Assembly (NCBI RefSeq): GCF_045679555.1 | Contig: NC_092115.1 | Coordinates: 36,092,728 to 36,156,727, forward strand | Length of the DNA: 64,000 bases | From: Salvelinus alpinus | Taxonomy: Eukaryota; Chordata; Actinopteri; Salmoniformes; Salmonidae | Direction of reading: 5' to 3' | Shown: positions 1 through 11,588 of the stretch, one piece after another | How positions within the stretch are numbered: the first letter of the stretch is position 1 | Layout of the letters: each line of letters starts with the position of its first letter | Made by a program: the position numbers and the translations under genes | The notes under the pieces: model-generated | The model's input: only the letters and a program-made list of their open reading frames with translations | What the model was told of the DNA's origin: nothing | Database searches by the model: none

Positions 1-379
1 GAACAGATGTCTCTTTTTATTACCCGATGTGTGGCAGAATGCTGTGAACGAGTATAAAGGTTAGTGCTATGTTCTGGCTATTTTGGCCATCTTTGTCTTA
101 CGAGGTTCTAAAAGGTAGCAAATTGAGAATACTGTATGTTCTTAATTGACCAACCTGAATAAATAAAGGTTAAATCAATACAAGGGAAAAAGAAAGGAAC
201 TCTGTTCCATCACCTGAAAGATGCAAGGATATACATAAATTGCAAAAGAAATACACATATCTGTAGAAAACCACACACTATTCTGCCGGTGTTCAAACGC
301 CACATTTCCCATAGTAAGAAACCATGTTTGAAACCACTTATGGTGGTCTCTGTGAAACGAAAAACACGAACCCCCCTCA
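1..379. other. Intergenic, no gene seen
   Basis: This stretch is AT-rich DNA with short open frames only. None resembles a known protein and no splice-site-bounded coding block was found. It leads into the C-rich minisatellite that follows. Confidence 0.5.
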
Positions 380-870
380 CTTTCCATCCTCCAGACCCCC
401 CACCCCACGGACGTCCCCCTACATTAAATCCTCCGGACCCCCCAACCCCTGGACGCCCCATCACTTTCATCCTCCAGATCCTCCCACCCCCTGGACGCCC
501 CATCACTTTCCATCCTCCAGATCCTCCCAGCCCCTGGACGCCCCATCACTTTCCATCCTCCCAGCCCCTGGACGCCCCATCACTTTCCATCCTCCCAGCC
601 CCTGGACGCCCCATCACTTTCCATCCTCCCAGCCCCTGGACGCCCCATCACTTTCCATCCTCCCAGCCCCTGGACGCCCCATCACTTTCCATCCTCCCAG
701 CCCCTGGACACCCCATCACTTTCCATCCTCCAGATCCTCCCAGCCCCTGGACACCCCATCACTTTCCATCCTCCAGATCCTCCCAGCCCCTGGACGCCCC
801 ATCACTTTCCATCCTCCAGATCCTCCCAGCCCCTGGACACCCCATCACTTTCCATCCTCCCAGCCCCTGG
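380..870. repeat. C-rich minisatellite, 34/43-bp units
   Basis: Tandem units contain the phrases CCATCACTTTCCATCCTC and CCAGCCCCTGGACGC. The short unit is about 34 bp. A longer variant of about 43 bp carries an extra CAGATCCTC. Roughly a dozen units are present, and the left-hand ones are the most diverged. Open frames through the array encode only low-complexity Pro/His/Ser strings and are not taken as genes. Confidence 0.9.
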
Positions 871-3409
871 GCAAAGTAACAATAATATCCAGAAGGCCCC
901 AAGGGGGGAATCTTTTTTTCTTCCTTGTCACTATGCATGAACTGAGGGCCTGAGTGCGTCAACAACCGTCTCAGACACGAGGAGGAGGAGAGAGAGAGAG
1001 AGAGAGAAAAGTACATCCCTTTAAAACCTCCATGCACCAAAAAAGGAGGAAACCTTAATTAGAAAAGGATGAGAAGCTCGCTGGGGCATGGAGTACTCTT
1101 TGATTCACTCCAGATACATATCAATTAAGGTATTTTTAGACTCCAAGTTGCACGCTCCTGAACGTGACGCTCTCTCTCTCTGTCGAGTTCGCTAATTGAC
1201 TGTGTGCCGATTCATTCTCGTAAATAAATGGTCGTGTGTTTCGCGGTTGAGAAGGAGTATAAACAACAGCAGGAGGTCATGGCAGAAACATTGAAAAGCT
1301 ACAGGGGAAAACTGCGCTCTTTGAAGTCTTTGCGTCTTCCGTTGTGTTCCAGGTTGTCTTTATTGCAGTCGCAGAAGCAGATACCATCTTCTATATCATA
1401 TTAATGTGGCTGCCAAGATATTGAACACTTCTCTAGGCGTTGTGAGATCTGACATTTTGGGCGGCACGACAGCGATGAAGACAACCTAGAATGTGTCCTT
1501 TAATTTGGTGTGTCATTAATAACCTTGTCATATAGCATCCAGGTGTCCCCATAGGAGTCCATAGACGCAGTCCAGTCTCAGAAAGCATGACAATCTCAAG
1601 TACACACCTGATGTCTCCCCTGAATTCTCTGTCCTGTCAGGGCATTGATCAACAACCCAACAGGACACTGCTGCAGTGCTGCTTATAAAATATACAGACA
1701 GATCTGCTCATCGGTGTGAAAGGTCTTTGTTGAAAATTCATTATAACCACACAACCTTGCTCCAGGGACCGTACACACAGACACAAATAGACCATAGTCC
1801 TTTTTATTCCCGTTGCGTGCTTTTCTCACCTGGCTGGCTGGCGAGTCCCCGGGGTAGGTGACAGAGGTCAGGGGAAGCGTGATGAGGGTTCTGGGGCTGA
1901 CATACACACACACGCACACACACTCACACAGAGGAGAGGGGCCCGAGGGCAAACCACCCCACCACCATTATCATCATCATCACATCTTCTTCTGAAGGTA
2001 CCCAGGGGTGGTAACCATAGTGACAAACAGAATAAGGGGGCAACTTACTCACTAGTTAGAGTGTGGTGCAGACAGTGTCACTCTTACACTATGCCTTGTA
2101 CAGGTCTCTGTAGCAATACATTTGTTAAGGCAGTGTAAAATAACTAACTTCTTTACATGCGTGTTCAGTCTCAGTTCATTGTGGATAAACATCAGGATTG
2201 CGTTCAGTAGGGCACACCGTAGCATAACATTTTGTATACGAAACGCGAAAAGATGTGTTCTTATTGGACAGCTCAGGTAGTAACCTAGTTTGTCGGAGGG
2301 CTCGTTGATCATCGGTTATCACTGGTCATCAGTCACAATGTCATCTAGAAACACAGATATGACTCAGCTCTCAGCCGGCTAAATGTGAAACGCCTCTAAG
2401 GAAGTGCGTGTCCATGTGTGCTTATGATGACTCCATACCGCAGGCTGGAGTGTGTGTGCTGGGCTTAGCCAACATGTCTCAGCCATGTGTGCCCAGTGCA
2501 CATGGGCAACAATTCCACCTTGCATTGGGTGTGTGTATGTAGTGTGAGTCCATATTGTCCACGTCAATATTGTATGTAGAAATGATGTGAGTGTGTGTGC
2601 ATACAGTATGTGTGTGTGTGAGTACACACCATCACACCTCAACGAGCCGTGATCACACAAACACACACTTCCTGCCTGCCCTGTCAGAGAGAGCAGCAAA
2701 TCTCAGGCGACAGAAGGGCCACGGAATGAAATAAACCCATGAAACATTGAGGAGAAAGGCTCCCTGGAGAAGAGAAGGAAGTTCTTCATATATATACTAG
2801 ATCTCCAGGTCTTATCAAATGTGACATGTCAGCCTCTGCTATTTCAATGGCTGGTCCATTCTACACGCCTGGCCTAATCATACATTAATGGGGCTGGAAC
2901 GGGGCTGGGCTGTGGCTGGGGATGCATCACTGGGGACTTATAAGGAGGGGTAAAGGCATGGCTCAATTGATTTCAAGTGGCTGCCAACGTCTTATCAGCC
3001 TGTGGCTAAGCGGACCACTAAACACCCTCCGTCAGAAGGCTATTGTTGCTGAGGCATGAAGATATCGCTGAAGTATAAATCGCACTACGACAGTTTATTG
3101 TGATGCTTTTTCTTACCGCAGAACCACATCAAATGTGCAGTGAATTCTAAAATTGGAGGGGGCAAAAAAGAAGCGTATCAATAACAGTCAAAATACGGTT
3201 GGGAGGGGGGGACATCTGGAACATAAATTGCAAATCCTCATTTTATTCGGTGGTCTCAAAGGGTATCCGCGTAACATCAAAGAACATCCCCCACAAATCA
3301 AAGCAAGCCAAACACTCAAAGGATTCTCCTCCTCCAATCACAAAAGGCCTCACTGAGGGGATTCTCTTCTCTCTTTTTCTGCACTCACAGATGAGCTCAT
3401 ATACTCCCG
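871..3409. other. Intergenic, no gene seen
   Basis: No exon-like coding block or RNA gene was recognised. Small simple repeats occur: a GA run near 986-1008, a CA-rich run near 1903-1930, and a TG-rich region around 2590-2625. Confidence 0.4.
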
Positions 3410-3770
3410 GACCCAGAGAGAAGGAGAGAGGGGGGGCAGGGAGGGCGAGGGGGGATGGGAGAAAGATGGAGAGGGGAGGAAGAGAGAGAGAGAGGTGGGG
3501 TAGAAAGAGATGCAGAGGGTGGGAGAGAGGAAGGAGGTAGGAGAGAGGTAGTGAGAGGAGGGGGAGAGATGGAGAAATGGAGAGCAAGAGATGGAGAGAG
3601 AGACAGATGGAAAGAGAAGGAGCAAGGAAGAGAGAGAGAGGGGGGCAGAGAGAGATGGAGAAAGGGAGGGAAAGAGATAGAGTGATAGGAAAAGAGATGG
3701 AGAGTGGGATGGGACAAATAGGGAGGAGGAGAGAGACGGAGATGGAGAGAGGGTTAGCACCTCTAGGCTT
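3410..3770. repeat. Polypurine (GGGAGA/GAGA) tract
   Basis: About 360 bp are almost entirely purine on the plus strand, with imperfect GAGAGA, GGAGG and GATGGAG words. The opposite strand gives spurious Ser/Leu/Pro-rich open frames. No coding function is assigned. Confidence 0.85.
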
Positions 3771-4167
3771 GAGATGAGCATTTAACCTCCTTTAAAGGAT
3801 GGATCAGCATTCTCAACTAATGAGACCTGACATTGGTATTTGAAAACCCCAACAGCAGCCAACACACACTCACATCCTCATCCTCCCACACTGACACAAA
3901 AAGAATCTAAAAATGCTGTCAAGATGAGAATGATTACAAGTGTTGGGAGAATGCTGTTGAAGGCAGCCCTCCCCTGCTGTCAATATTAGAAAACACTCTC
4001 AGTCATAACAGACAACTAGCCACAGTAAGGTTTTCTTAAGGGGAAGTTATTCAAGAAAAATGTTATCAAATACTGAGAGTAGCCAGTGGAGGACCTCAGA
4101 TGAAAACAGAGCCCCAAAGTAAAGAGGATTGTAGCCTTACGGCAGTGCATTTACAGATAATCCTCGG

Positions 4168-4170
<3 letters not shown>

Positions 4171-4236
<66 letters not shown>
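4171..4236. repeat. (GA)33 microsatellite
   Basis: An uninterrupted GA dinucleotide run of 66 bp. It is likely to be length-polymorphic. Confidence 0.97.
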
Positions 4237-4240
<4 letters not shown>

Positions 4241-4639
4241 TCAGAATTCTGTGCACCACAGAACAGAGTGAAGGAAAAAAGACCATCAGAGACGCTTATC
4301 TGTGAAAGGGTCAGAGGAATAAAGAGGTTTTAACCTAATTTCTGACATCAACCACAACTCTCACTGGGCCCGTCCACAGAGAGAAAGAGAACTGGGGTGG
4401 GGGAAATTAATCCAGTTTTTCACATAAAAACAGCAGCAGCAGCTGTATGTAATAAATCCATGTTGGTCAAGGCTGCACATCCAAAGCTATAGCCTACAAT
4501 GACAATAGAGCAGGGTTTCTCCCCCCATTATTTTTCACTACAGGTACAGTAGGCTATACACAAAATGGGTCTGGGTGAGCCCTGTAAGAAGGTAGATGTC
4601 ACACAACTAGATTATTGGGGTTCAATTCCCACAAAAATG

Positions 4640-4862
4640 TAGGCACAGATGTAGGATCATAATTTGATCACCCTGTTGCAGGATAACTTTCCTGCAATGC
4701 AAAACATTTCAGACTCGATACTCCCTTCCGGAAAATGTTTCAATCGCTACAAAAATTGAAATGAATTATAATCCACATAATAATTCACATTTCTTGTTCC
4801 TGCAGAATTATCTTCATGCTGTAGCAAACTGTCTCAAATTAAGATCCTAGATCTGTATACTA
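4640..4862. mobile_element. Palindromic MITE, fish type
   Basis: The left end reads ACAGATGTAGGATCATAATT. The right end, read on the other strand, is ACAGATCTAGGATCTTAATT, so the element has long imperfect terminal inverted repeats. The interior contains the CCTGTTGCAGGATAACTTTCC-type sequence common in salmonid non-autonomous DNA elements. There is no coding capacity. Confidence 0.75.
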
Positions 4863-5021
4863 CAGCCGTCACCTCAAATTGAATCCAAGGCTACAGTGCC
4901 CTCTGCTGGGCCCAAAATGCCATCTCCACACTCCAGCACTGAATGATGATGATGATGGTTTGCAGGTTTGGGTTGGATGGCACCTGCCTGTATCTGCTGG
5001 GTCTTTGATACCTGCTGATGT

Positions 5022-5098
5022 AAAAAGTCAAGTAAGTAAGTAAGTAGCCTTGGCTTGGATGATGTAAAAAGGGCTTTATAAATATATTTGATTGATTA
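5022..5098 (+). mobile_element. LINE 3' tail fragment
   Basis: GTAAGTAAGTAAG is followed by GGGCTTTATAAATATATTTG and an ATTGATT end. This resembles the 3' tails of fish non-LTR retrotransposons. No coding part is attached. Confidence 0.45.
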
Positions 5099-6739
5099 AT
5101 ACTGGGATATGTTTCAGAGGGAGCAACATTCTGACTGTGGCAGATGTGATATGTACGGACTTATCTCTATATGACAGAGAAGCATGTCTGTTAAACAGAT
5201 TCTTATTAGAGGCTACGTTAAGAACTAGTGAAGGTGATCTTGTAATAGACATCTTGAGGTTTGGATGCAAAAAGACCCTTTAAAATATATGTAAACAGAC
5301 CATCAATTACCATAAATATATGTTTTCTTGGTAAGCTGTGAGTGCTATTATATGATACAATATCCGGTTCTTGTTGCTTTTACAACTTGTCTCGGTCCTA
5401 TCATCAACTGATTTCAGCCAGTGGATTGACTGCATTGTTCGAATGGAATGTTGGCATATTGGCAGTTAATTCGATTTGTTTTTTGAATCATTCCTCTAAA
5501 ACTGGCTGGCAAGCTAGCTAACAAACATACAGTGCAGATAAATTATTAAAATTCATTGTTTTACACAATATTTTATCACAGAAGTTGCAAACCATGGTTG
5601 ACAACTCCCTGACCAAAATTACTGACCTTTTATCCCATCATAAGAAGGTTCATGTCCATTCTAGTACTGGAATTCCTATAGTCTGAGTCGATAAGGAATT
5701 TCCCTCGGCCACAAATTGGGGAAAACAAACATTCTTTCCCAGTCACCCCCATTGTCAGAGCCAACTTCGGCGTAGATTTTTTATTATACAGATACAACAA
5801 AACACACCGTATAGCTGCTTTGTTGTTCAATGTACATGTAACGTTAACCAGATAAAAAAAATACAGACCTATGGATCACAATGCTCCCACATAGGGAAAT
5901 AGAGCCTTCTGAAGAGCCCTGTGGCTTCAGGCTATTTGGCATGGGAGAGTGGGAAATGTGGGGACCCGGTGTCCAAGTAGGCTACACGTAGCTGTGTGTG
6001 GAAAACATTTCATCACTGGTAAGACATTTAACTTGTTTAGTATAGTCCATTTTGTTTGTGTTATTGGTCTTGCCTAGCGTAATGTTCTGGTCGGTAGCTA
6101 GTTAGCACCCACTCACCTGGCTGCTAGCACCGTCATGAAAAGGGGCATGAGGGAAGCCTTACAATATTACGTTTTTTAAAGTAGTGAGAACGCTCTGGAG
6201 CAGGCAATGTTGAAAAGTAATCTTTACACAAGTTGTACATTCATTAAATGTAGTTTTGTAATTGACTAAAACAAGGAGACAACAGGAAATTGTGTTTGTT
6301 TCACAGCAAAAACCTTTTCAATGGGGTAACCACAAGTTGTTTTCCTATTCGTTCTATCTAATACCGATTGGGGACTATATCAGCAGAGCTTGAAGATTAA
6401 ATTGACTTTTTATGAATATTCAAGAAAATAAATACATTTTTTCGAAATAGAACTTCATTAATTTGCCATTATCATGACAGCAAACAGGGCAATTCTGTAT
6501 GAAAATATAAGAAAACAATTGTATTATACGATAGTTAATACCTTAAGACCTAAAGGTCTTGACTTTTTCCAAATGTTGTTACGTTACAGACGTTTTCTAA
6601 AAATGATGATTAAATAAATAAAAGGGAGGGCTTTCTGGGTGGGAAACAACCCATGGATGGGAAACAACCCATGGATGAGTTTCCGTGTGGGTCCTGCTTT
6701 TTGTTACAAATCCATAGGCTTATCAACACTAAAGATAAC
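5099..6739. other. Intergenic, no gene seen
   Basis: AT-rich sequence without recognisable exons. A short local duplication of GGGAAACAACCCATGGATG occurs at about 6640-6677. No RNA gene or element boundary was identified. Confidence 0.4.
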
Positions 6740-7250
6740 AATCATATCATTAACGTAACATTCCTTTTAGAAAAACAACGGCAACGCTAGCTATTCTCTC
6801 TTGGAATTGGAAAGGACTAAATTGTCCTATCAAACATTCCAGCTGTCTTGATATCCTAGCATGAAACCATATTGACACAGCAATGCTCCAAGAAACACAC
6901 CCGCTACAAAAGGACGCACATAGAACAGAGAACCATTTGTACAAACTGGCTGTTTTTTCATCATATAAGAAACTCAAAATCACCATCTTGGGTAAAAGCG
7001 AATAATAAAAAGGCAGAATCACTTTCCTTAACTGTAGCCATAATGGAAATAAAATTGCCTTTATTCATATGTATGCTCCAAATACATATGATCCTACGTT
7101 TTTTTGGTTCACTGAACAGCATATTGTCAGAATTAACTGAATTCTAACTGGTTGTTGGGACAGACATGAAAACCATTTCGGACATGCAGGACAAATCTAA
7201 TAAGACAAACTACAATCCGCACGCGACCAAAGGCTCTACAACATATATGT
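6740..7250 (+). mobile_element. L1-like LINE endonuclease fragment, 5' half
   Basis: Conceptual plus-strand translation gives an apurinic endonuclease-like stretch: a SWNWKGLN start, then LQETH near 6884 and YAPNTYDPTFFW near 7072-7110. These match the first part of an L1-class ORF2. Stop codons and frame breaks show it is dead. The same reading resumes at about 8185 after an inserted hAT piece, so the two halves belong to one older copy. Confidence 0.7.
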
Positions 7251-8184
7251 CAGAGTCAAGGCCCGCGGGCCACATCCGGCCCGCGAGAAGGTTTTTTACG
7301 GCCCCTGGGATGATCTTGATTTATTATTAGAACCGGCCCGCAGACCGCAGCAAGCCGGCAGCCCGCAGATCTTTTACACGCACCAATACTACATTTCCCA
7401 CAATGCAACGGTGACGCACCGAGCAGTAGGCTGCTGTGTAAATGAGATGGAGCTGCCTTGGGAAAAACTCGTGGGTTTGACAACCGACGGAGCACCTGCG
7501 ATGTGTGGACACAGGAGCGGACTGGTGGCGAAGATACGGGAAAAGATGCAAGAGGAAAACGCGACAGGTGAGCTGACAGCTTATCATTGTATCATACACC
7601 AGGAAGCGTTGTGCGGTAAAGCCTTGAAAATGGAGCATGTAATGAGCATCATCACGCGCACAGTTAACTTTATCAGAGCCAAAGGTTTGAATCACCGCCA
7701 GTTCAAGGCATTTCTGACGGAGTTAGAAACGGAGCATGGTGATTTGCCTTATCACACAGAGGTGCGATGGCTAAGCCAGGGAAAGGTGCTTCAAAGATGT
7801 TTCGAGCTTCGTGAGGAGATTTGTCTGTTCTTGGACAGCAAAGGGAAAGACACAACACAACTCCGAGACGAAATGTTTCTGTGTGAAATGGCTTTTCTGT
7901 GTGACATTACGAGTCATCTGAATGCAATGAACTTGCAGCTGCAGGGTCGGGATCATGTCATCTCTGATATGTACAGTACAGTGAAGGCATTTAAAACCAA
8001 ACTGACTCTGTGGGAGACGCAGATGCGGAAAGAAAATTTGAGCCACTTTCCCAGCTGCCAGACCATGAAAGAGAAGCTCTCTACCAGTGCGTTCCCGAGC
8101 GCACAGTTGGCTGATAAAATAGGTATGCTTGCCGCTGACTTTCGACGCCGATTTGCTGACTTTGAAGCACAAAAAAGCAGATGT
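7251..8184 (+). mobile_element. hAT-family element, transposase remnant
   Basis: The left end is a GC-rich hAT-like terminal sequence (CAAGGCCCGCGGGCCACATC). It is followed by a plus-strand frame from 7411 to about 8180 encoding the central part of a hAT transposase of the GTF2IRD2/ZBED-like group: GLTTDGAPAMCG, then YHCIIHQEALCGK, then EVRWLSQGKVL. The N-terminal zinc finger and the C-terminal hAT dimerisation region are absent, so it cannot be autonomous. It interrupts an L1-like endonuclease fragment. A domesticated role is not suggested by anything seen here. Confidence 0.75.
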
Positions 8185-8535
8185 CTGATTACAACCTCAT
8201 TGATGCCTGGTGAGCACATACTCCAAAAGCAAGAGAGTACACTTTCTACTCAAATAGGCATAAAACATTCTCTCGAAATGTAATTTATATTATCTACACC
8301 TGTATCTTCTACAATTAAGAAAATAGAAACATATGAGCTCGTCTGATCACCACGCTTACTACTGCCAACTGCACATTTCAGATTCCCCTAAAAAGAGTCA
8401 CTACAAAATCCTACATTCTGGGATCAATTTGAAATTAAACTAAATGAATTAATGATGATCAATAGAAGTGTAGTCGATGACCCCAGGATTCTATGGAATG
8501 CTGTAAAAATAATGCAACTGCATTAGCATACGGGT
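8185..8535 (+). mobile_element. L1-like LINE endonuclease fragment, 3' half
   Basis: Just after the hAT piece the translation resumes with YNLIDAW, then REYTFYSNRHKTFSR and later WDQFEIKLNELMMINRSV. This is the usual order in the end of an L1 endonuclease domain and the linker beyond it. It continues the fragment at 6740-7250 and ends before the Tc1 copy at 8630. Confidence 0.65.
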
Positions 8536-8629
8536 TGAATAAATCCCAATTAAAAGAAGGTGTCAGAATGTAAAATGTTAACTGCATTAGAGCGTTCTCA
8601 ACAAACAATCTTTTCAGAGCAGGTAGCTA

Positions 8630-10111
8630 CAGCGCATTCGGAAAGATTCAGACCCCTTGACTTTTTCCACATTTTGTTACATTACAGCCTTATTTTAAAT
8701 CCCTCAATCTACACACAATACCCCATAAAGACAAAGCAAAAAAAGGTTATATTTTGTGCACATTTAAAAAAAATAAAAACCTGAAATATTACATTTACAT
8801 AAGTATTCAGACCCTTTACTCAGCACTTTGTTGAAGCACCTTTGGAAGCGATTACAGCCTTGAGTCTTCTTGGGTATGACGCTACAAGCTTGGCCCACCT
8901 GTATTGGGGGAGTTTCTCCCATTCTTCTGTGCAGATCCTCGCAAGCTATCAGGTTGGATGGGGAGCGTTGCTGCAAAGCTATTTTCAGGTTTCGATCGGG
9001 TTCAAGAGCGGGCTCAAAGACTCCAGCATTGTCTTGGCTGTGTGCTTAGGGTCATTGTCCTGTTGGAAGATGAACCTTCACCCCAGTCTGAGGTCCTGAG
9101 CGCTCTGGAGCAGGTTTCCATCAAGGATCACTCTGTACTTTGCTCCCTTCATCATTCCCTCTATTCTGACAAGTCTCCCAGTCCCGGCCGCCTAATAACA
9201 TCCCCACAGCACAATGCTGCTACCACCATGCTTCACCGTAGGGATGGTGCCAGGTTTCCTCCAGACGTGATGCTTGGCATTCAGATCAAAGAGTTCAATA
9301 TTGGTTTCATCAGACCAGAGAATCTTGTTTCTCATGATCAGTCCTTTAGGTGGCTTTTGGCAAACTCCAAGCAGGCTGTCATGTGCCTTTTACTGAAGAG
9401 GGGCTTCCGTCTGGCAACTCTACCATAAAGGCCTGATTGGTGGAGTGCTGCAGAGATGGTTGTCCTTCTGGAAGGTTCTCCCATCCCCACAGAGGAACTC
9501 TGGAACTCTGTCAGAGTGACCATTGGATTCTTGGTTACCTCCCTGACCAAGGCCATTCTCCTCCGATTGCTCAGCTTGGCAGCCAGCTCTAGAGTGTTGG
9601 TGGTTCCAAACTTCTTTCATTTAAGAATGTTGGAGGCCACTGTGTTCTTGGGGACCTTCAATGCGGCAGACAGTTTTTGGTAACCTTCCCCAGATCTGTG
9701 CCTCGACACAATCCTGTCTCGGAGCTCTATGGACAATTCCATCGACCTCATGGCTTGGTTTTTGCTCTGACATGCACTGTCAACTGTGGGACCTTATATA
9801 GACAGGTGTGTGCCTTTTCAATCAATTGAATATACCACAAGTGGACTCCAATCAAGTTGTTGAAATATCTTAAGGATGATCAATGGAAACAGGATGCAGC
9901 TGAGCTCAATTTCAAGTCTCATAGCAAAGGGGTTGAACACTTATGTAAATAAGGTATTTCTGTTTTCTGAAAACCTTTTTTCGCTTTGTCATTATGGGGT
10001 ATTTTGTGTAGATTGATGAGGAACTAATTAATTGAATCCATTTTAGAATAAGGCTGTAACTAAACCATTGTTGAAAAAGTCAAGGGGTCTGAATACTTTC
10101 AGAATGCACTG
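8630..10111 (-). mobile_element. Tc1-like transposon A, near full length
   Basis: Inverted ends read CAGCGCATTCGGAAAGATTC on the left and CAGTGCATTCTGAAAGTATTC on the right (other strand). The element is flanked by TA at 8628-8629 and 10112-10113. Its 1482-bp length is close to intact Tc1 copies. The transposase runs on the minus strand and is broken: one readable block (9338-9556) includes the central part with LYGRVARRKPLFSK. Frameshifts elsewhere show it is inactive. Confidence 0.9.
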
Positions 10112-10117
10112 TATATA

Positions 10118-10835
10118 CAGTACCAGTCAAAAGTTTGGACACACCAACTCATTCAAGAGTATTTCATAATTTTACTGTTTTCTACATTGTAGAATAATAG
10201 TGAAGACATCAAAACTATGAAATAACACATATGGAATCATGTAGTAACAAATTATTTTGATGACTCTATCAGTGATTTATTTACAATTCAAGGCACACTT
10301 AACCAGCATGGCTACCACAGCATTCTGCATTAATACGCCATCCTATCTGGTTTGCGCTTAGTGGGACTATCATATGTTTTTCAACAGGACAATGACCCAA
10401 AACACACCTTCAGTCTGTGTAAGGGCTATTTGATCAAGAAGGAGAGTGATGGAGTGCTGCATCAGATGACCTGGTCTCCACAATCACCCGACCTCAACCC
10501 AGTTGAGATGGTTTGGGATGAGTTGGACCGCAGAGTGAAGGAAAAGCATCCAACAAGTGCTCAACATATGTGGGAACTTCTTCAAGACTGTTGGAAATGC
10601 ATTCCAGGTGCATGAAGCTGGTTGAGAAAATGCCAAGAGTGTGCAAAGCTGTCATAAAGGCAAAGGGTGGCTACTTTGAAGAGTCTAAATTATAAAATAT
10701 ATTTTGATTACTACATGATTCCATATGTGTTGTTTCATAGTTTTGATGTCTTCACTATTATTCTACAATGTAGAAAATAATAAAAATATAGAAAAACCCT
10801 TGAAAGGTAGGTGTCCAAACTTTTGACTGGTACTG
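10118..10835 (+). mobile_element. Tc1-like transposon B, internally deleted
   Basis: The ends are CAGTACCAGTCAAAAGTTTG and its inverse GTCCAAACTTTTGACTGG. The left side is preceded by TA, and the right TA has decayed to CA. At 718 bp it is about half length. Only the C-terminal transposase remains (10352-10615): FQQDNDPKHT, then WSPQSPDLNPVEMVWDELD, which carries the second and third residues of the DDE triad. The N-terminal DNA-binding part has been lost. Confidence 0.92.
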
Positions 10836-10839
10836 CATC

Positions 10840-11020
10840 TGTGACCAATAGATGAATAGACCAATAGACCAATAGATGACCAACAGATGAATATCTGTAA
10901 TCCTAGTCATGTGTAATCCATTGTAGCCTAATGAATTGATTGAAATTGACTGATTTACTTATATGAATTGTAACTCAGAAATCTTTGTTGCATGCTGCGT
11001 TTATATTCTTGTTCCGTGTA
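10840..11020 (+). mobile_element. Tc1-like 3' end remnant
   Basis: This sequence (ATCTGTGACCAATAGATGAA through GAATTGTAACTCAGAAATC to TTTATATTCTTG) matches the last 165 or so bases of the Tc1 copy ending at 26221. It is a solo end fragment of the same family. A small CCAATAGA duplication lies at its start. Confidence 0.75.
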
Positions 11021-11588
11021 GGCGGTCTTGCATCCCTGTGTACTGTAAAAGCGGCAGCTGGGCTGGTAAAAGCATAACAGTTGTAAAAGGTTTCAACTTC
11101 AGAAAATGAGAATCGATCTGGATACAGTACAGGAAGACACTACTGTTTCTATGAACGATGTGTCTAGACCGGCCACTCCCCAGTAAACGCATCTTCAAAA
11201 CTCTTTTTTTAATTGTTATATTCCTTTAGCCCATTATTGACATTGGCTATTATTTGCAGGTTTGATTGTTACATAGCGCAGCTGTAGGGTTGAGAGTATT
11301 TACAAAAAAAATTAACATTTTGAAGGACAGATGGAAAATATATTTTTTTCTTCCATTGGTCAAAGCAAGAAAGAAACATCAAAGCCCGACAAAGGTTCAA
11401 AAGAGAACATGGACAGAACATAACATACTGGTTGGGAGGTGGACGAAGAGGGATTGTCTGATTCCTAGCCTAAAGCTTCCTGTGTATACAGGGATAACAA
11501 CGTCCCTCCTTTCAGGGGGCGACTGTTCCAGAGTCTGTTTACAGGAGGAACAGACAGGAGGAGAGTTTAGTCTCGGTCAGACAGGAGC
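11021..11588 (-). other. suco 3' flank / probable 3' UTR
   Basis: This region lies directly downstream of the suco stop codon at 11589-11591. On the minus strand a variant poly(A) signal ATTAAA occurs at 11213-11208, which would give a 3' UTR of about 380 nt. No AATAAA was seen closer. The assignment rests on position and this hexamer only. Confidence 0.4.

Noticed and set aside
289..953. Pro/His/Ser-rich open frames of about 200 codons
   Set aside because: They are translations of a minisatellite and read equally well in two frames.
3350..3781. Ser/Leu/Pro-rich or Glu/Arg-rich open frames
   Set aside because: They arise from a low-complexity polypurine tract.
7411..8283. 290-codon frame as a host gene
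   Set aside because: It matches only the middle of a hAT transposase, lacks both ends, and sits inside an L1 fragment.
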